Shown: positions 46,496 through 57,474, numbered from the stretch's first letter. The stretch: DNA of 64,000 bases from Marinobacter subterrani (GCF_001045555.1 NZ_LFBU01000001.1:248001-312000); one strand, 5' to 3'. Notes: generated by a model not told the origin, from the sequence alone. Translations and numbers: made by a program.

Positions 46496-48981
46496 TGGCT
46501 GCTGCAAAGAAACTGATGTCTGTCCGCCGCGACTGGCGGGAGCGGGACGTTCGAGTTGTCCTGGCGGCGCTGATCATAGCGGTTGCCACCGTTGCCACCA
46601 TTGCGCTTTTCGCCAGCCAGTTGCAGCGCACCCTGGTGACCTCGGCCAGCTCCTTCCTGGCCGCGGACCGGCAACTTGAGGCGGAGAATGGTCGGCCGAT
46701 AGCGGAATCCTGGCTGGTCCATGCAAGGGAGTTGGGGCTGGAAACCGGCCGTATGGTCGAATTCTCCACGATGGTGTTCGGCGCCGATAACTTCCAGCTC
46801 GTGTCGGTCAAGGCGGTGAGTAACGAGTACCCCCTGCGAGGCGATATAGAGATCCAGCAGAATCCGGACGCGCCCAGGAAGCTGGTACAGCAGGGCCCGG
46901 CCCCGGGTGAAGTCTGGATTAATCCCCGCCTGTTAAGTCTCCTTGGGCTGGACGTTGGTGACAGCCTGGAAGTGGGAAGCCGCAGCCTGACTGTATCCGG
47001 GCTCCTGATTCGCGAGCCGGACGGCGGATTCCGCCTTTCATCGTTGGCGCCCCGGGTGATGATGCATGTGGACGATGTGACGTCCACAGGGGTGATCCAG
47101 GAAGGCAGTCGGGTGGAGTACGTTTATCTCTTCGCCGGTGAGCAGGATGCGCTCGAGTCGTATTACCAGTGGCTGAAGCCGCGCCTGGAGCCCAGCCATG
47201 AATGGGAGGGGGTGCGCGATGGCGAGACCTTCTCCCAGTCGCTTGAGCGAGCCGAACGTTTCCTGTTGCTGGGTGGCAGCCTGGCAGTGCTACTCGCGGC
47301 AGTTGCCGTGGCGGTAGCCAGCCGGCAATACGCCCTGGCCCAGCGCGATACCGTGGCCCTGTTGAAAACCCTTGGCCTGAGTGGTGCCGGTATTGGCGGG
47401 CTGTATCTCAGGCGGCTGGCGCTTTGGGGGGTGACGGGTATTATCGGCGGGCTTCTGGTGGCATTGCCGTTGTTCTGGTTGCTGACCCGAATGCTCAGCG
47501 AGGTATTGGCGCGCCCGGTGGATTTCCAGCTTGATCCCTCGGCCCTGTTGCCGGCGTTGTTAACGGCCTTGGTGTCGCTGTTTGCGTTCGCCTACCCCCC
47601 GGTGCGGCGGCTCCGGCATGTGCCCGCCATGCGGGTATTGCGAAGCCAACCGGGGGAAACCGGTCGGGAGGCCCTGCCGGATCTCGTTATTGCCATCGTT
47701 GCGGTTTTCGGACTGGTCTGGCTGTACGCTGGCGAGTTGGCGCTGGTGGTGTCTCTGCTGGGTGGTCTGGCTCTGTTGCTGGGAGCGCTCGGGCTGGTTG
47801 GGTGGTTGCTCGTGGCCACCTTGCGCAAGGTTCGTGGCGGCGGCAACGCCTGGCGCCTGGCGCTGGTCGGGCTTTACCGCCACCGCAGGGCCAGTATGTC
47901 GCAGATTGCGGTCTTTGCGATGACCCTGATGCTGGCGGCTACGCTCATTCTGGTCCGGACCTCCCTGCTTGCCGACTGGCAGGCCCAGTTGCCGGAGGAC
48001 GCGCCTAACCACTTCCTGATCAACATTGCACCCGATGCCGTTGATGACATCGACGCCTTCTGGCAGGAGCATGGCCAGCCCCTGGACAAGCTCTACCCCA
48101 TGGTGCGAGGCCGCCTCACGGAACTCAATGGTCAGCCGGTCAAGGAAGCGGTCAGCAAGGATGAACGCATTAATGCTCTCAATCGTGAACTGAACCTCAC
48201 CTGGATGTCGGAATTGCCCGAGGATAACCGGATCGTTGAGGGCAACTGGTTCAGCCCCGGGCAGCAAAACGGCGTATCCGTTGAGGCGGATCTGGCGGGC
48301 AAGCTTGGCCTGGCGCTGGGGGATAAGCTGACCTTTACCATCGGCGCGGAAAAAATCACCGAAACCGTGACCAGCATTCGTACCGTTCAGTGGGACAGCA
48401 TGAAGCCGAACTTCTACATGGCGTTCCCGCCGGGGGGCGGCCTGACCGATATGCCGGCCACCTGGATTACCAGCTTCTATCTCCCGAGAGACAAGAAAAA
48501 TGCCCTGAATGAGTTCTCTCGGCGCTTCCCGACCGTCTCTGTGCTGGAAATCGACAACATCATCGACCGTATTCAGGAGATTGTCCGGCAGGTTACCCAG
48601 GCGATCGAAGCCATTCTGGCACTGATTCTTGCCGCCGCACTGGTGGTAATGGCGGCAGTGGTCAGCGCCACGCTCCGGGACCGGCAGCGGGAAGGTGCGT
48701 TGCTGCGTACCCTGGGCGGCCGGCAAAGCCTGCTGGTTCGCAGCACCATGCTCGAGTTCGCCTTGCTGGGTGGCTTCGCCGGGCTACTGGGAGTGGCCGC
48801 CGCCGAGGCCGCCGTCTGGGCCCTGCAGTTCAGGATGTTCGGGGGTGCTTTCCAGTGGCACTGGCATGTTGTGTTGCCGATACCGCTGATCAGCGCAATC
48901 GTGCTGGCCCTGTTTGGCCGATGGCAGCTGCGTCCGGTTCTGAGTGTGTCGCCGATGCTGCTGCTGAGACGTCTGGAATAA
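46495..48981 (+). CDS. ybbP: ABC transporter permease, YbbP-type (FtsX family)
   Basis: This 828-residue inner-membrane protein has one N-terminal helix (VVLAALIIAVATVATIALF) and a large periplasmic part (to about residue 255). A first FtsX helix bundle, a central membrane block and a second periplasmic domain follow, with a last FtsX bundle (ATLRDRQREGALLRTLGG). The ten-helix layout with two large outer domains fits YbbP. It works with the ATPase encoded one base upstream. Length is typical. Confidence 0.93.
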   Translation: MAAAKKLMSVRRDWRERDVRVVLAALIIAVATVATIALFASQLQRTLVTSASSFLAADRQLEAENGRPIAESWLVHARELGLETGRMVEFSTMVFGADNFQLVSVKAVSNEYPLRGDIEIQQNPDAPRKLVQQGPAPGEVWINPRLLSLLGLDVGDSLEVGSRSLTVSGLLIREPDGGFRLSSLAPRVMMHVDDVTSTGVIQEGSRVEYVYLFAGEQDALESYYQWLKPRLEPSHEWEGVRDGETFSQSLERAERFLLLGGSLAVLLAAVAVAVASRQYALAQRDTVALLKTLGLSGAGIGGLYLRRLALWGVTGIIGGLLVALPLFWLLTRMLSEVLARPVDFQLDPSALLPALLTALVSLFAFAYPPVRRLRHVPAMRVLRSQPGETGREALPDLVIAIVAVFGLVWLYAGELALVVSLLGGLALLLGALGLVGWLLVATLRKVRGGGNAWRLALVGLYRHRRASMSQIAVFAMTLMLAATLILVRTSLLADWQAQLPEDAPNHFLINIAPDAVDDIDAFWQEHGQPLDKLYPMVRGRLTELNGQPVKEAVSKDERINALNRELNLTWMSELPEDNRIVEGNWFSPGQQNGVSVEADLAGKLGLALGDKLTFTIGAEKITETVTSIRTVQWDSMKPNFYMAFPPGGGLTDMPATWITSFYLPRDKKNALNEFSRRFPTVSVLEIDNIIDRIQEIVRQVTQAIEAILALILAAALVVMAAVVSATLRDRQREGALLRTLGGRQSLLVRSTMLEFALLGGFAGLLGVAAAEAAVWALQFRMFGGAFQWHWHVVLPIPLISAIVLALFGRWQLRPVLSVSPMLLLRRLE

Positions 48982-49005
48982 TCTCCAGGCGTTTGAGGTT
49001 GTACA

Positions 49006-49776
49006 CTACCGATAGTTGGCCAGAATGGCCTCAAGCTCTCCGTTTTCCTTCATGCGGGCCAGTTCGGCATTGAAACCACGGGCGAAGGATTGCCAGTCGG
49101 GTCTCAGCATAATCCGGAAGCCGTACTCGCTGATGCCTTTATCGGAGGACCGGAATTCGTCCTGCAAGTCCTCGTTGCGCAGAATCCACCTGCCAACCAG
49201 TTTGTCCGCAACGGCGGCATCGAACCGCTCGCCATGAAGCACAAAGGTAAACATGTCCCGGTCCCGTGAGACGTCAAAGCGGCGTATCTTGCCGGCGGTG
49301 AAATAGGGTTCCAGTTTCGGGTAGTGGTAGCCGAGGTGGGTAACGATGGTCTTCGAGAAGAGATCCTCGGGCGTCTCGTACCTGAACCCCGAGTTTTCAG
49401 GTGAGAAGAACACCTCCTCGATCTTGACTACCGGGTCGGTGAAGATAAACTTTTCCGCATGCTCGGTCCACTCTCTGGCCCGGGGGGTGCCATCAATGTA
49501 ATCGTCGAGCAGCATCTGATCGACCCGCTTCCGGGGGACGCGCTCGGCGACCACGCTGTAGCCGAGCCTTTCTGCGATCCGTGAAACCACATCCCACATG
49601 ATTCCCGACGGGGAATTCTGGTCAACAATCAGGTAAGGCGGATAGCCATTGGGTGAAATGTTGAAGTGGAATACCTTTTTTTCCTGAGCGCTGGCATTCC
49701 CCGAGACCAGGGGGGTCAACGCGAGGAGCAGAGCACTCAGTACGGAGGGAAGCCGGCAGAATCGTCGGTTTGTCAT
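49006..49776 (-). CDS. Periplasmic solute-binding protein, family 3 type
   Basis: This 256-residue protein has a signal peptide (LPSVLSALLLALTPLVSG, cleaved near ASAQE). The class-3 binding fold follows, with FNISPNGYPPYLIVDQNSPS, GIMWDVVSRIAERLGYSV, FIFTDPVVKIEEVFF and a late ELEAILANYR. Its ligand is probably an amino acid or small organic acid, and no permease or ATPase gene is adjacent. ATG 49776 starts the signal peptide. Stand-alone proteins of this type can also act in signalling. Confidence 0.87.
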   Translation of the reverse strand: MTNRRFCRLPSVLSALLLALTPLVSGNASAQEKKVFHFNISPNGYPPYLIVDQNSPSGIMWDVVSRIAERLGYSVVAERVPRKRVDQMLLDDYIDGTPRAREWTEHAEKFIFTDPVVKIEEVFFSPENSGFRYETPEDLFSKTIVTHLGYHYPKLEPYFTAGKIRRFDVSRDRDMFTFVLHGERFDAAVADKLVGRWILRNEDLQDEFRSSDKGISEYGFRIMLRPDWQSFARGFNAELARMKENGELEAILANYR

Positions 49777-49951
49777 GCGGAAGGGCTCTCTACGGAGTAG
49801 TGCTGTAGGTTGAGTAACGAACCCGGCTAAGATCCCTGCCAGAAGTTCCAATTGTCCCTTCTTTATCGGTCAATTTCAATGATCTGGTTTCTATGTTCAG
49901 AAAATCCGGCGAGGGGACTCCGCGAACCGGGGCCCCTCGCAGGAGTAGCGT

Positions 49952-51139
49952 TCAGGCCCAGGCGCGACGCAGTACCGCGCGGGCATCCTCCAGGCTTACC
50001 TCCTTCGGGTTGAACATGATGGAACCGTCATCCAGTGCCATTTCAGCAATAGAGTCCAACTGCGCCTCGGTGACTTTTCCGGTTTCCTTCAGGGTTCGCG
50101 GCAGTTGGCAGCGCTTGTACAGGGCGTCCCGCAGCTTCCGGATCGCGGAGATGCTGGCCTCGGCCCGTCGGCTTGCCGGCGTGGCAGCGAAGACTTCCGG
50201 GCCTTCCAGATACAGCAACAGCTCGCCCAGAGGGTCCCGGATAGATTCCAGGTTGTATTCCAGCACGTAGGGCAGGTACAGGCTCATGCACAACCCATGG
50301 GGCAGATGGCAGATGGCCCCGGTGGCATGTCCGAGAGCATGCACCAGACCGACCATGGAGTTGGAGAAGGCAATGCCGGCCATGGTAGAGGCCTGGGCAA
50401 GTTCCAGCCGGCCATCGCTGTCTTTCGGATTGTCCATGACAGACAGCAGGGAATGGCTGATCTTTTTGATGGCCGCGGTGGCGTAGGCATCACTCAAAGG
50501 GTTCTTGGCCATGCAGGTGAAGGCTTCGGTTGCATGGGTCATGGCGTCCATGGCGGTTGCTGCGGTGATATGGGGTGGCAGCGTGAGCGTCATCCTGGGG
50601 TCAATGATGGCGGCGTTCGGCAGCAGGAATGACGAGGTGAATGGCAACTTGACGCCCTTGGCTTCATCCGTGATAACCGCAACCGACGTTACCTCGGAGC
50701 CGGTGCCGGCGGTTGTAGGCACCACAAAAAACGGTTTCAGCGGGTGCTTGAGTACGCCGGCGCCGCTGTATTTTGCAATATTGTCACCGCCCTCGGAGAC
50801 CAGAATGTTGACTGCTTTGCCGGTATCGATCGCCGATCCACCGCCCACGGCAATGATGGAATCGCATTTTTCCTGCCGGTAGATACCCGCAATGTCGCGC
50901 ACCACAGTAGTGGAGGAGTCGGGCGGCACGTCATCGTAGATGGTGGTGATTTCCAGGCCGCGTTCCTCGCAGGCCGCAATCACCGGTTCCAGCAGACCGG
51001 CCGCGCGAACGCCCTTGTCGGTCACAATCATCGGCCGTTTGGCGCCCATGCCGGTCAGCTCGTAGGGGATATGCTCAAGGGCGGCCTTGCCGGCAATCAC
51101 TTTTACCGGGCAGAAGAACTCATAGTATTTGTTGGTCAT
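49952..51139 (-). CDS. Iron-containing alcohol dehydrogenase (group III)
   Basis: This 395-residue NAD-dependent dehydrogenase has GGGSAIDTGKAVNIL and TAGTGSEVTSVAVITDE for the cofactor. The metal ligands are in DAMTHATEAFTCMAKNPLSD and LGHATGAICHLPHG. It probably oxidises alcohols or reduces aldehydes, fitting an alkane- or lipid-using marine bacterium, but substrate is not shown. The ATG overlaps the stop of the upstream SCP2-like gene (TAATG), so the two are translated together from the palindrome-containing promoter region. Confidence 0.93.
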   Translation of the reverse strand: MTNKYYEFFCPVKVIAGKAALEHIPYELTGMGAKRPMIVTDKGVRAAGLLEPVIAACEERGLEITTIYDDVPPDSSTTVVRDIAGIYRQEKCDSIIAVGGGSAIDTGKAVNILVSEGGDNIAKYSGAGVLKHPLKPFFVVPTTAGTGSEVTSVAVITDEAKGVKLPFTSSFLLPNAAIIDPRMTLTLPPHITAATAMDAMTHATEAFTCMAKNPLSDAYATAAIKKISHSLLSVMDNPKDSDGRLELAQASTMAGIAFSNSMVGLVHALGHATGAICHLPHGLCMSLYLPYVLEYNLESIRDPLGELLLYLEGPEVFAATPASRRAEASISAIRKLRDALYKRCQLPRTLKETGKVTEAQLDSIAEMALDDGSIMFNPKEVSLEDARAVLRRAWA

Positions 51140-51684
51140 TACGCTCTCGCTGTCTCGATGAAATTGGTGGCAACTTTCAGGTAAATGCGCGCGGCGCTGA
51201 TCAGTTTCTCCGGCAGGTGCAGATCTGCCGGGTATTCCTTCACCGCACGCCGGGCGACCAGTTTTGGCAGAATGAAGGTTTCGAGCCGGTTCAGCACCCG
51301 CGTCATGCGCACGGCGTAGCTGATGTCGCCATCCACCACCATGCGGTCATTGGCGAACGCCACCGAGGTTTTTTCCTGGAAGGACAGCACCAGAAAAGCG
51401 TGGGCGATGTGCTTGAACTGGATGGAGAGGTCCACCGGGCGAGGGGCGGAACTTCCGTGATAGTGAAAACGGCCCTGGCCGGTGTGCTCGACAATCAGCC
51501 GGGCGCCATCCGGCATCACCATCATTTCAAACAGAAAACCGTCGGGCAGTGCCCGAGCTTCCGTACGGACGTTTTCGTCTACCTCACTGACCGCCTGCAG
51601 GGCCCGCCCCATCACCTGGAACATCAGTTCCACGTATAGGCGGCGAGCCTGGAAAACCATTGGCTGGATACGTTTCGCTAACAT
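51139..51684 (-). CDS. SCP2-like lipid-binding protein (hypothetical)
   Basis: This 181-residue soluble protein contains a domain resembling the sterol carrier / SCP2 fold: FLFEMMVMPDGARLIVEHTG, VDLSIQFKHIAHAFLVLSFQ, RMVVDGDISYAVRMTRVLNR and LPKLVARRAVKEYP. Such domains hold hydrophobic molecules. It is the first gene of a two-gene operon with the iron alcohol dehydrogenase, so it may bind the lipid-like substrate of that enzyme. Assignment is by pattern only. Start ATG 51684. Confidence 0.7.
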   Translation of the reverse strand: MLAKRIQPMVFQARRLYVELMFQVMGRALQAVSEVDENVRTEARALPDGFLFEMMVMPDGARLIVEHTGQGRFHYHGSSAPRPVDLSIQFKHIAHAFLVLSFQEKTSVAFANDRMVVDGDISYAVRMTRVLNRLETFILPKLVARRAVKEYPADLHLPEKLISAARIYLKVATNFIETARA

Positions 51685-51718
51685 GCCTGTCGTCCAAAGG
51701 TTGTTGATGTCATCTGAT

Positions 51719-51740
51719 TTTTAGAGTTATTGCTCTAAAA
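51719..51740. promoter_or_regulatory. Palindrome upstream of the SCP2-like/alcohol dehydrogenase operon
   Basis: TTTTAGAG and CTCTAAAA form 8-bp perfect arms around TTATTG. The centre is about 45 bases before the ATG of the SCP2-like gene, a typical place for a TetR- or GntR-type operator. It is AT-rich and has no long T run, so a terminator for the upstream gene is less likely. No regulator gene lies next to it. Confidence 0.55.
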
Positions 51741-51764
51741 GTCAATGCGGACGACGATACGACG

Positions 51765-53042
51765 CTACTGCATCAGGGCAGCCAGCTTCCGTTTGGCCTC
51801 TTCGGCAACGTCACCACCGGCTTCCGCGGCCTTGCTGTAGTAGGCAATCGCATCATTACGGTTATTCTGTCGGACCGCGATATCGCCCAGACGCAGGAAG
51901 GCAATGGATGTGGGTACTGTCTGGTTGGCCTTGATCAGGTTTTCCCGGGCCTTGGCCAGATTGTTCAGTTGCAGGGCATTCAGGCCGTTGTACAGCCGGT
52001 AGGTGAACATTTCGGGGTAGAGGCCCACCGCCTTTTCAAAATCAGCCGCTGCCTTTTCTTCCTGCTTCAGCCCCTGATAAATCCGGCCGCGCAGGCTGTA
52101 GAACATGGCCTCCCGGGGCAGCAGTCGAATCGCCTCATTCACCTTGTCCAGTGCTGCGTCGAGCTTGTCTTTGGCGGCCAGTTCGAGGGCCTTGTCATGG
52201 GCATCATAGGCCGGCTGCAGAGAGCGGAGTTTGGCCATTTTCCGGTCGAAGACTTCTTTGCCCCGGTAGCCACCGGCCCCGATTTTCTGCACCAGTTGCC
52301 GGTTTTCCTCAACCCGTTCAGCCGAGGGGGGGTGGGTGGCGAACAGGCCATTGATAAAACCGGACTGTTGGCCTTCGGATAACTCCAGGAAAATCTGCTG
52401 AAGCTCCACTGCCGCGGTCGGGTCGTAGCCAGCTTCTTTCATGTAAAGGATGCCGTAGTGATCGGATTCCAGTTCATCGCTCTGGCTGTACTGGGCCAGC
52501 GCAAGCTGGGCACCGAAAGCTGCCCCCCCCATGATCAGCCCGGCCCATTCATTGTCCGATAGCGCAAAGCCGAGGCCCGCCACACCGGCGCTGATCAGCA
52601 TGGTTTTCTGCATGCGCTGCACGCTGTGCCGTGCTGCCGCGTGGACAATCTCATGGCCCAGTACTGATGCCAGTTGGGCCTCGTCATCCAGCTTGGTCAG
52701 CAGGCCCCGGTTGATGGCAATCTTGCCCCCGGGCAGAGCCCAGGCATTGGGCACACTGCTGTTAAGTACCACGAACTCATACGGAAGGTCTGGCCGGTCA
52801 CTCACGGCGGCCATTTTCTCGCCGACCTCCCGCACATAAAGGGTCAACTCAGGGTCGACATAGAACTGGCCACCCTGGGTCTGCTGGGTCGGTACATACT
52901 GCTCCGCGCCCATGGCAAGTTCCTGGTCCTCACCGATCAACGAAAGTTGTTGCTCCCCGGTGACCGGATTGACAGTGCAACCGCCGAGGGTGACTGCCAG
53001 GACAATGGCGAAAAGGCTGGTTTTGAAAGCGGACAGGTTCAC
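51765..53042 (-). CDS. M48 metalloprotease lipoprotein with TPR repeats
   Basis: This 425-residue protein is related to BepA and YcaL. It has a lipoprotein signal (FAIVLAVTLGGC, Cys22), the zinc site GHEIVHAAARH with a later Glu in YSQSDELESDHYG, and C-terminal TPR-like repeats (KDKLDAALDKVNEAIRLLP, KAAADFEKAVGLYPEM). It should work in the periplasm on outer-membrane protein assembly or quality control. Length fits the group, though E. coli BepA has no lipobox. The gene lies upstream of the SCP2-like operon with its own promoter region shared with the divergent DUF599 gene. Confidence 0.92.
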   Translation of the reverse strand: MNLSAFKTSLFAIVLAVTLGGCTVNPVTGEQQLSLIGEDQELAMGAEQYVPTQQTQGGQFYVDPELTLYVREVGEKMAAVSDRPDLPYEFVVLNSSVPNAWALPGGKIAINRGLLTKLDDEAQLASVLGHEIVHAAARHSVQRMQKTMLISAGVAGLGFALSDNEWAGLIMGGAAFGAQLALAQYSQSDELESDHYGILYMKEAGYDPTAAVELQQIFLELSEGQQSGFINGLFATHPPSAERVEENRQLVQKIGAGGYRGKEVFDRKMAKLRSLQPAYDAHDKALELAAKDKLDAALDKVNEAIRLLPREAMFYSLRGRIYQGLKQEEKAAADFEKAVGLYPEMFTYRLYNGLNALQLNNLAKARENLIKANQTVPTSIAFLRLGDIAVRQNNRNDAIAYYSKAAEAGGDVAEEAKRKLAALMQ

Positions 53043-53240
53043 GGTGAACTCCCTTTTGACGGTGCAAAGTCAGAACCCTGCTGGTCCAGGATCCCGGTGC
53101 CTGTATGGCCAGTTTATAGCACATCCTGGCCTGGCATTGGATTATCGGGCTATCTGTGACGGTGGTGGCTTGCAGGGCCGTGGCGTATCATAAACTCGCT
53201 TTTCCCGCGGCGTTTCACACTTTTGATCATAAGGCAGTTA

Positions 53241-53981
53241 ATGGGCAATCTACTCGAACTGATGGCGTTACTCTGGTTCCTGGTTTGCTGGCTTGGTTAC
53301 ACCGAATATTCCAGGCGCAGAGCGTCGAGTCGCCCCTGTTTGTCCAATACCCTCGACCTTTACCGGGAAGACTGGATGCGGGTCATGCTCCGGCGGGAAA
53401 ACCGGATTGCGGACGCCTCGGTCGTCGGTAATCTGGAGCGCAACGGCGCTTTCTTCGCGTCCAGCTGTCTTTTGATCCTTGCCGGTATCATCACCGCGCT
53501 TGGTTATACCCGGGAAGTCATGGAAGTGTTCAGCACGATGCCGTTCGGCACGATGCCGACCCGGGAAATCTGGGAGCTGAGAATGGTGGTGCTTCTGGTG
53601 GTGTTTATCTACGCCTTTTTCAAATTCACCTGGTCCATGCGGATGTACAATTTTGTGTCGGTGATGGTGGGCAGTGCTCCGCCACCGGACGACGCCAAAA
53701 CCAGCCCGGCGGGGAGGGAGGCGTTTGCCCGCAGCGCTGGCAATATCTGCAATCTTGCCGGTGATGCGTTTAACCTCGGGCTGCGATCCTATTATTACGC
53801 GCTCGCCGTGGTAGGCTGGTTTATCCATCCGGTTGTGTTCATGGCGGCCTCCACACTGGTGGTCATCGTACTGTACCGCCGTGAGTTCTGTTCCACTGCC
53901 CTGGAAGCGCTCAGAGCAGGAAAAGTGTTTGAGGAGCCCGTGCCCGGCAAGGCGGAAAGCAGCCCAAAACCCAAAAGCTGA
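53241..53981 (+). CDS. DUF599 membrane protein
   Basis: This 246-residue inner-membrane protein has about four hydrophobic segments (MALLWFLVCWLGYTEYS, FFASSCLLILAGIITALGY, MVVLLVVFIYAFFKFTW, PVVFMAASTLVVIVLY) and the DUF599 hallmark LYREDWMRVMLRRENRIADA. Function unknown. ATG 53241 was chosen because the first membrane segment follows directly. The PaaI genes begin 18 bases after its stop, so they may share an mRNA. Confidence 0.88.
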   Translation: MGNLLELMALLWFLVCWLGYTEYSRRRASSRPCLSNTLDLYREDWMRVMLRRENRIADASVVGNLERNGAFFASSCLLILAGIITALGYTREVMEVFSTMPFGTMPTREIWELRMVVLLVVFIYAFFKFTWSMRMYNFVSVMVGSAPPPDDAKTSPAGREAFARSAGNICNLAGDAFNLGLRSYYYALAVVGWFIHPVVFMAASTLVVIVLYRREFCSTALEALRAGKVFEEPVPGKAESSPKPKS

Positions 53982-53999
53982 TCCACAGGTTGAACCTGA

Positions 54000-54470
54000 A
54001 TGAACGATGACATCCGGCGGAAACGGGTTACCCGTTTCATCGAAACGCTCAACCAGGCAAACGAACTCGGCCTCACGGTTACCGAGGCCACGAAAGGCAG
54101 CCTGACCCTCTGCCTGCCATACAGCGACCGGATTATCGGTAACCCGGACACCGGCGTAATTCATGGCGGGGCCATCACCACGCTGATGGATACCACCTCC
54201 GGCTGCGTGATCCTGTGTGGCCTGGAAGATTTTGAACTCTGTCCAACGCTGGACCTGCGTGTGGACTACATGCGCCCGGCCCAGCCCCGGATGCCGGTCT
54301 ATGCAAGGGCTGAAACCTACAGGGTAACCCGGAACATCATTTTTACCCGCTGTGAGGCCTATCAGGAGGGCGGTGAAACCATTGCCAACTGCGTGGCCAC
54401 CTTCATGCGTATCGGGAAGGATGCCAGCCCGAAACATTACCGGGACCTGATTACAGGAGGTGAAGAATGA
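54000..54470 (+). CDS. PaaI-type hotdog thioesterase, first of a pair
   Basis: This 156-residue hotdog protein has the PaaI-like active site GVIHGGAITTLMDTTSGC, where the helix Asp is the usual catalytic residue, followed by LDLRVDYMRPAQP. It probably hydrolyses acyl-CoA thioesters. It overlaps the next, related gene by 4 bases (ATGA). The two are only distantly similar, which suggests an old duplication and perhaps a mixed dimer. Confidence 0.9.
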   Translation: MNDDIRRKRVTRFIETLNQANELGLTVTEATKGSLTLCLPYSDRIIGNPDTGVIHGGAITTLMDTTSGCVILCGLEDFELCPTLDLRVDYMRPAQPRMPVYARAETYRVTRNIIFTRCEAYQEGGETIANCVATFMRIGKDASPKHYRDLITGGEE

Positions 54471-54901
54471 CCGATCCTGAAATCCTCCGCTATACCCAGG
54501 AAACCGGCGACTTCAGCCGGATGCTTCAGAGCATTCCCTACGCCGCCTGGATTGGCCTGCAGTGCGAGCGCTTCGGCGACGACCTGATATTCCGACTGCC
54601 TTGCAAGGATTCAAATCTCGGTAATCCAATCCTGCCGGCCATCCACGGTGGTGTGATTGGTGGCTTCATGGAGATGTCCGCCAACATCTACCTGATCATG
54701 TCCCAGGAAAGTCTGCGCATGCCCCGCATCGTCGACTTCTCCCTGGATTACCTCCGGGCGGGCCTCAACCGCGAAACCTACGCCGAATGCCGGCTGACCC
54801 GCCAGGGCAACCGCGTTGCCAATGTGATGGTCACCGCCTGGCAGAAATCCCGTTCGCAACCAATAGCGACTGCCCGAGCTCATTTTCTGTTAGAGGACTG
54901 A
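54467..54901 (+). CDS. PaaI-type hotdog thioesterase, second of a pair
   Basis: This 144-residue hotdog protein is coupled to the preceding one by ATGA. Its active-site helix reads PAIHGGVIGGFMEMSANIYL, with Glu in place of the Asp seen in the first copy, followed by VDFSLDYLRAGLN. The change may alter activity or specialise this copy for structure. A hairpin of 18 bp lies between it and htpG. Confidence 0.88.
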   Translation: MTDPEILRYTQETGDFSRMLQSIPYAAWIGLQCERFGDDLIFRLPCKDSNLGNPILPAIHGGVIGGFMEMSANIYLIMSQESLRMPRIVDFSLDYLRAGLNRETYAECRLTRQGNRVANVMVTAWQKSRSQPIATARAHFLLED

Positions 54902-54980
54902 GTTTCAGGCGTTTTCGGGGCTTGAAATGCCCGTCCTCGTCCCCATTTCCTGTTCAACACAAACTCGATAGCCGGGTGGA

Positions 54981-55023
54981 GTGGTTGGGCAGGCCTTTCC
55001 AAAACAAAGGCCTGCCCAACCAC
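54981..55023. repeat. Perfect 18-bp hairpin upstream of htpG
   Basis: The arms 54981-54998 and 55006-55023 are perfectly complementary around the loop CCAAAAC. There is no T run, so it is not a classic terminator. The string CTTTCCAAAAC also occurs at the ends of element B (28927-29113), so this may be a relative that has lost the core. It sits about 40 bases before the htpG ATG. Confidence 0.7.
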
Positions 55024-55063
55024 GCCACTACTCCGAATGTAAAAAGCAGGAGACATAAACACC

Positions 55064-56940
<1,877 letters not shown>

Positions 56941-56959
<19 letters not shown>

Positions 56960-57120
56960 GGCCCCGAGCCGGTTCTGTGTCGGATTACGCCGTTGGCTAA
57001 CCCGACCTACAACTGGAACTGGCGAACTGAGGCCAGGAGCCAGTCCTGTGTCGGATTACGCCGTTGGCTAATCCGACCTACAACTCAAGGTAGGTCGGAT
57101 TAGGCGAAGCCGTAATCCGA
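56941..57120. repeat. 71-bp tandem duplication of the htpG end, with three REP-like palindromes
   Basis: Bases 56941-57011 and 57012-57082 are near-identical direct repeats and include the last htpG codons, its stop and one REP palindrome each (56978-57009 and 57049-57080). A third palindrome in the opposite direction follows at 57089-57120. The motif is the same as after pyrF and rlmKL, here with the extra bases GTTGG or GCGAAGC in the loop. Confidence 0.88.
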
Positions 57121-57138
57121 CAAAAAGGTCAGCATAAG

Positions 57139-57357
57139 ATGCAGCAGATCATTGTGGATATCAGCATCAGCCCTGATGAGTGGATCAAACTCTATCAGGG
57201 CGTTGCCTCCGATGTTCACACCACGGCCCGGGACGGGCGTTCCGTCCGCTTCCCGGCCCGTATCCTTTCCCGCTTCTATCTTCGCGATGGCATACGCGGC
57301 AGTTTCCGCATCCTGTTTGATGATGCCGGCAAGTTCTCTTCAATAGATCGGCTTTGA
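57139..57357 (+). CDS. DUF2835 family protein
   Basis: This 72-residue protein begins MQQIIVDISISPDEWIKLYQ and contains VHTTARDGRSVRFPARILSR and GIRGSFRILFDDAGKFSSI, the DUF2835 pattern. It is small, soluble and of unknown function, found in many gammaproteobacteria. It starts 19 bases after the last REP palindrome with an AGGTCAG site upstream. It may be read from htpG. Confidence 0.85.
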   Translation: MQQIIVDISISPDEWIKLYQGVASDVHTTARDGRSVRFPARILSRFYLRDGIRGSFRILFDDAGKFSSIDRL

Positions 57358-57474
57358 TCAGTCGAACACGCCTTCCATAAATAAAAACTTTCACAAATGT
57401 ATTTTTAATTAATTGTATTGCTTTGCCGGCCCCGAGCTAAAGTGACGCTGTTCTCGTTAGGCAGGAGCAGGTCC

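Noticed and set aside
54981..55023. Reading the hairpin before htpG as an intrinsic terminator
   Set aside because: No T run follows on either strand; a repeat or leader element fits better.
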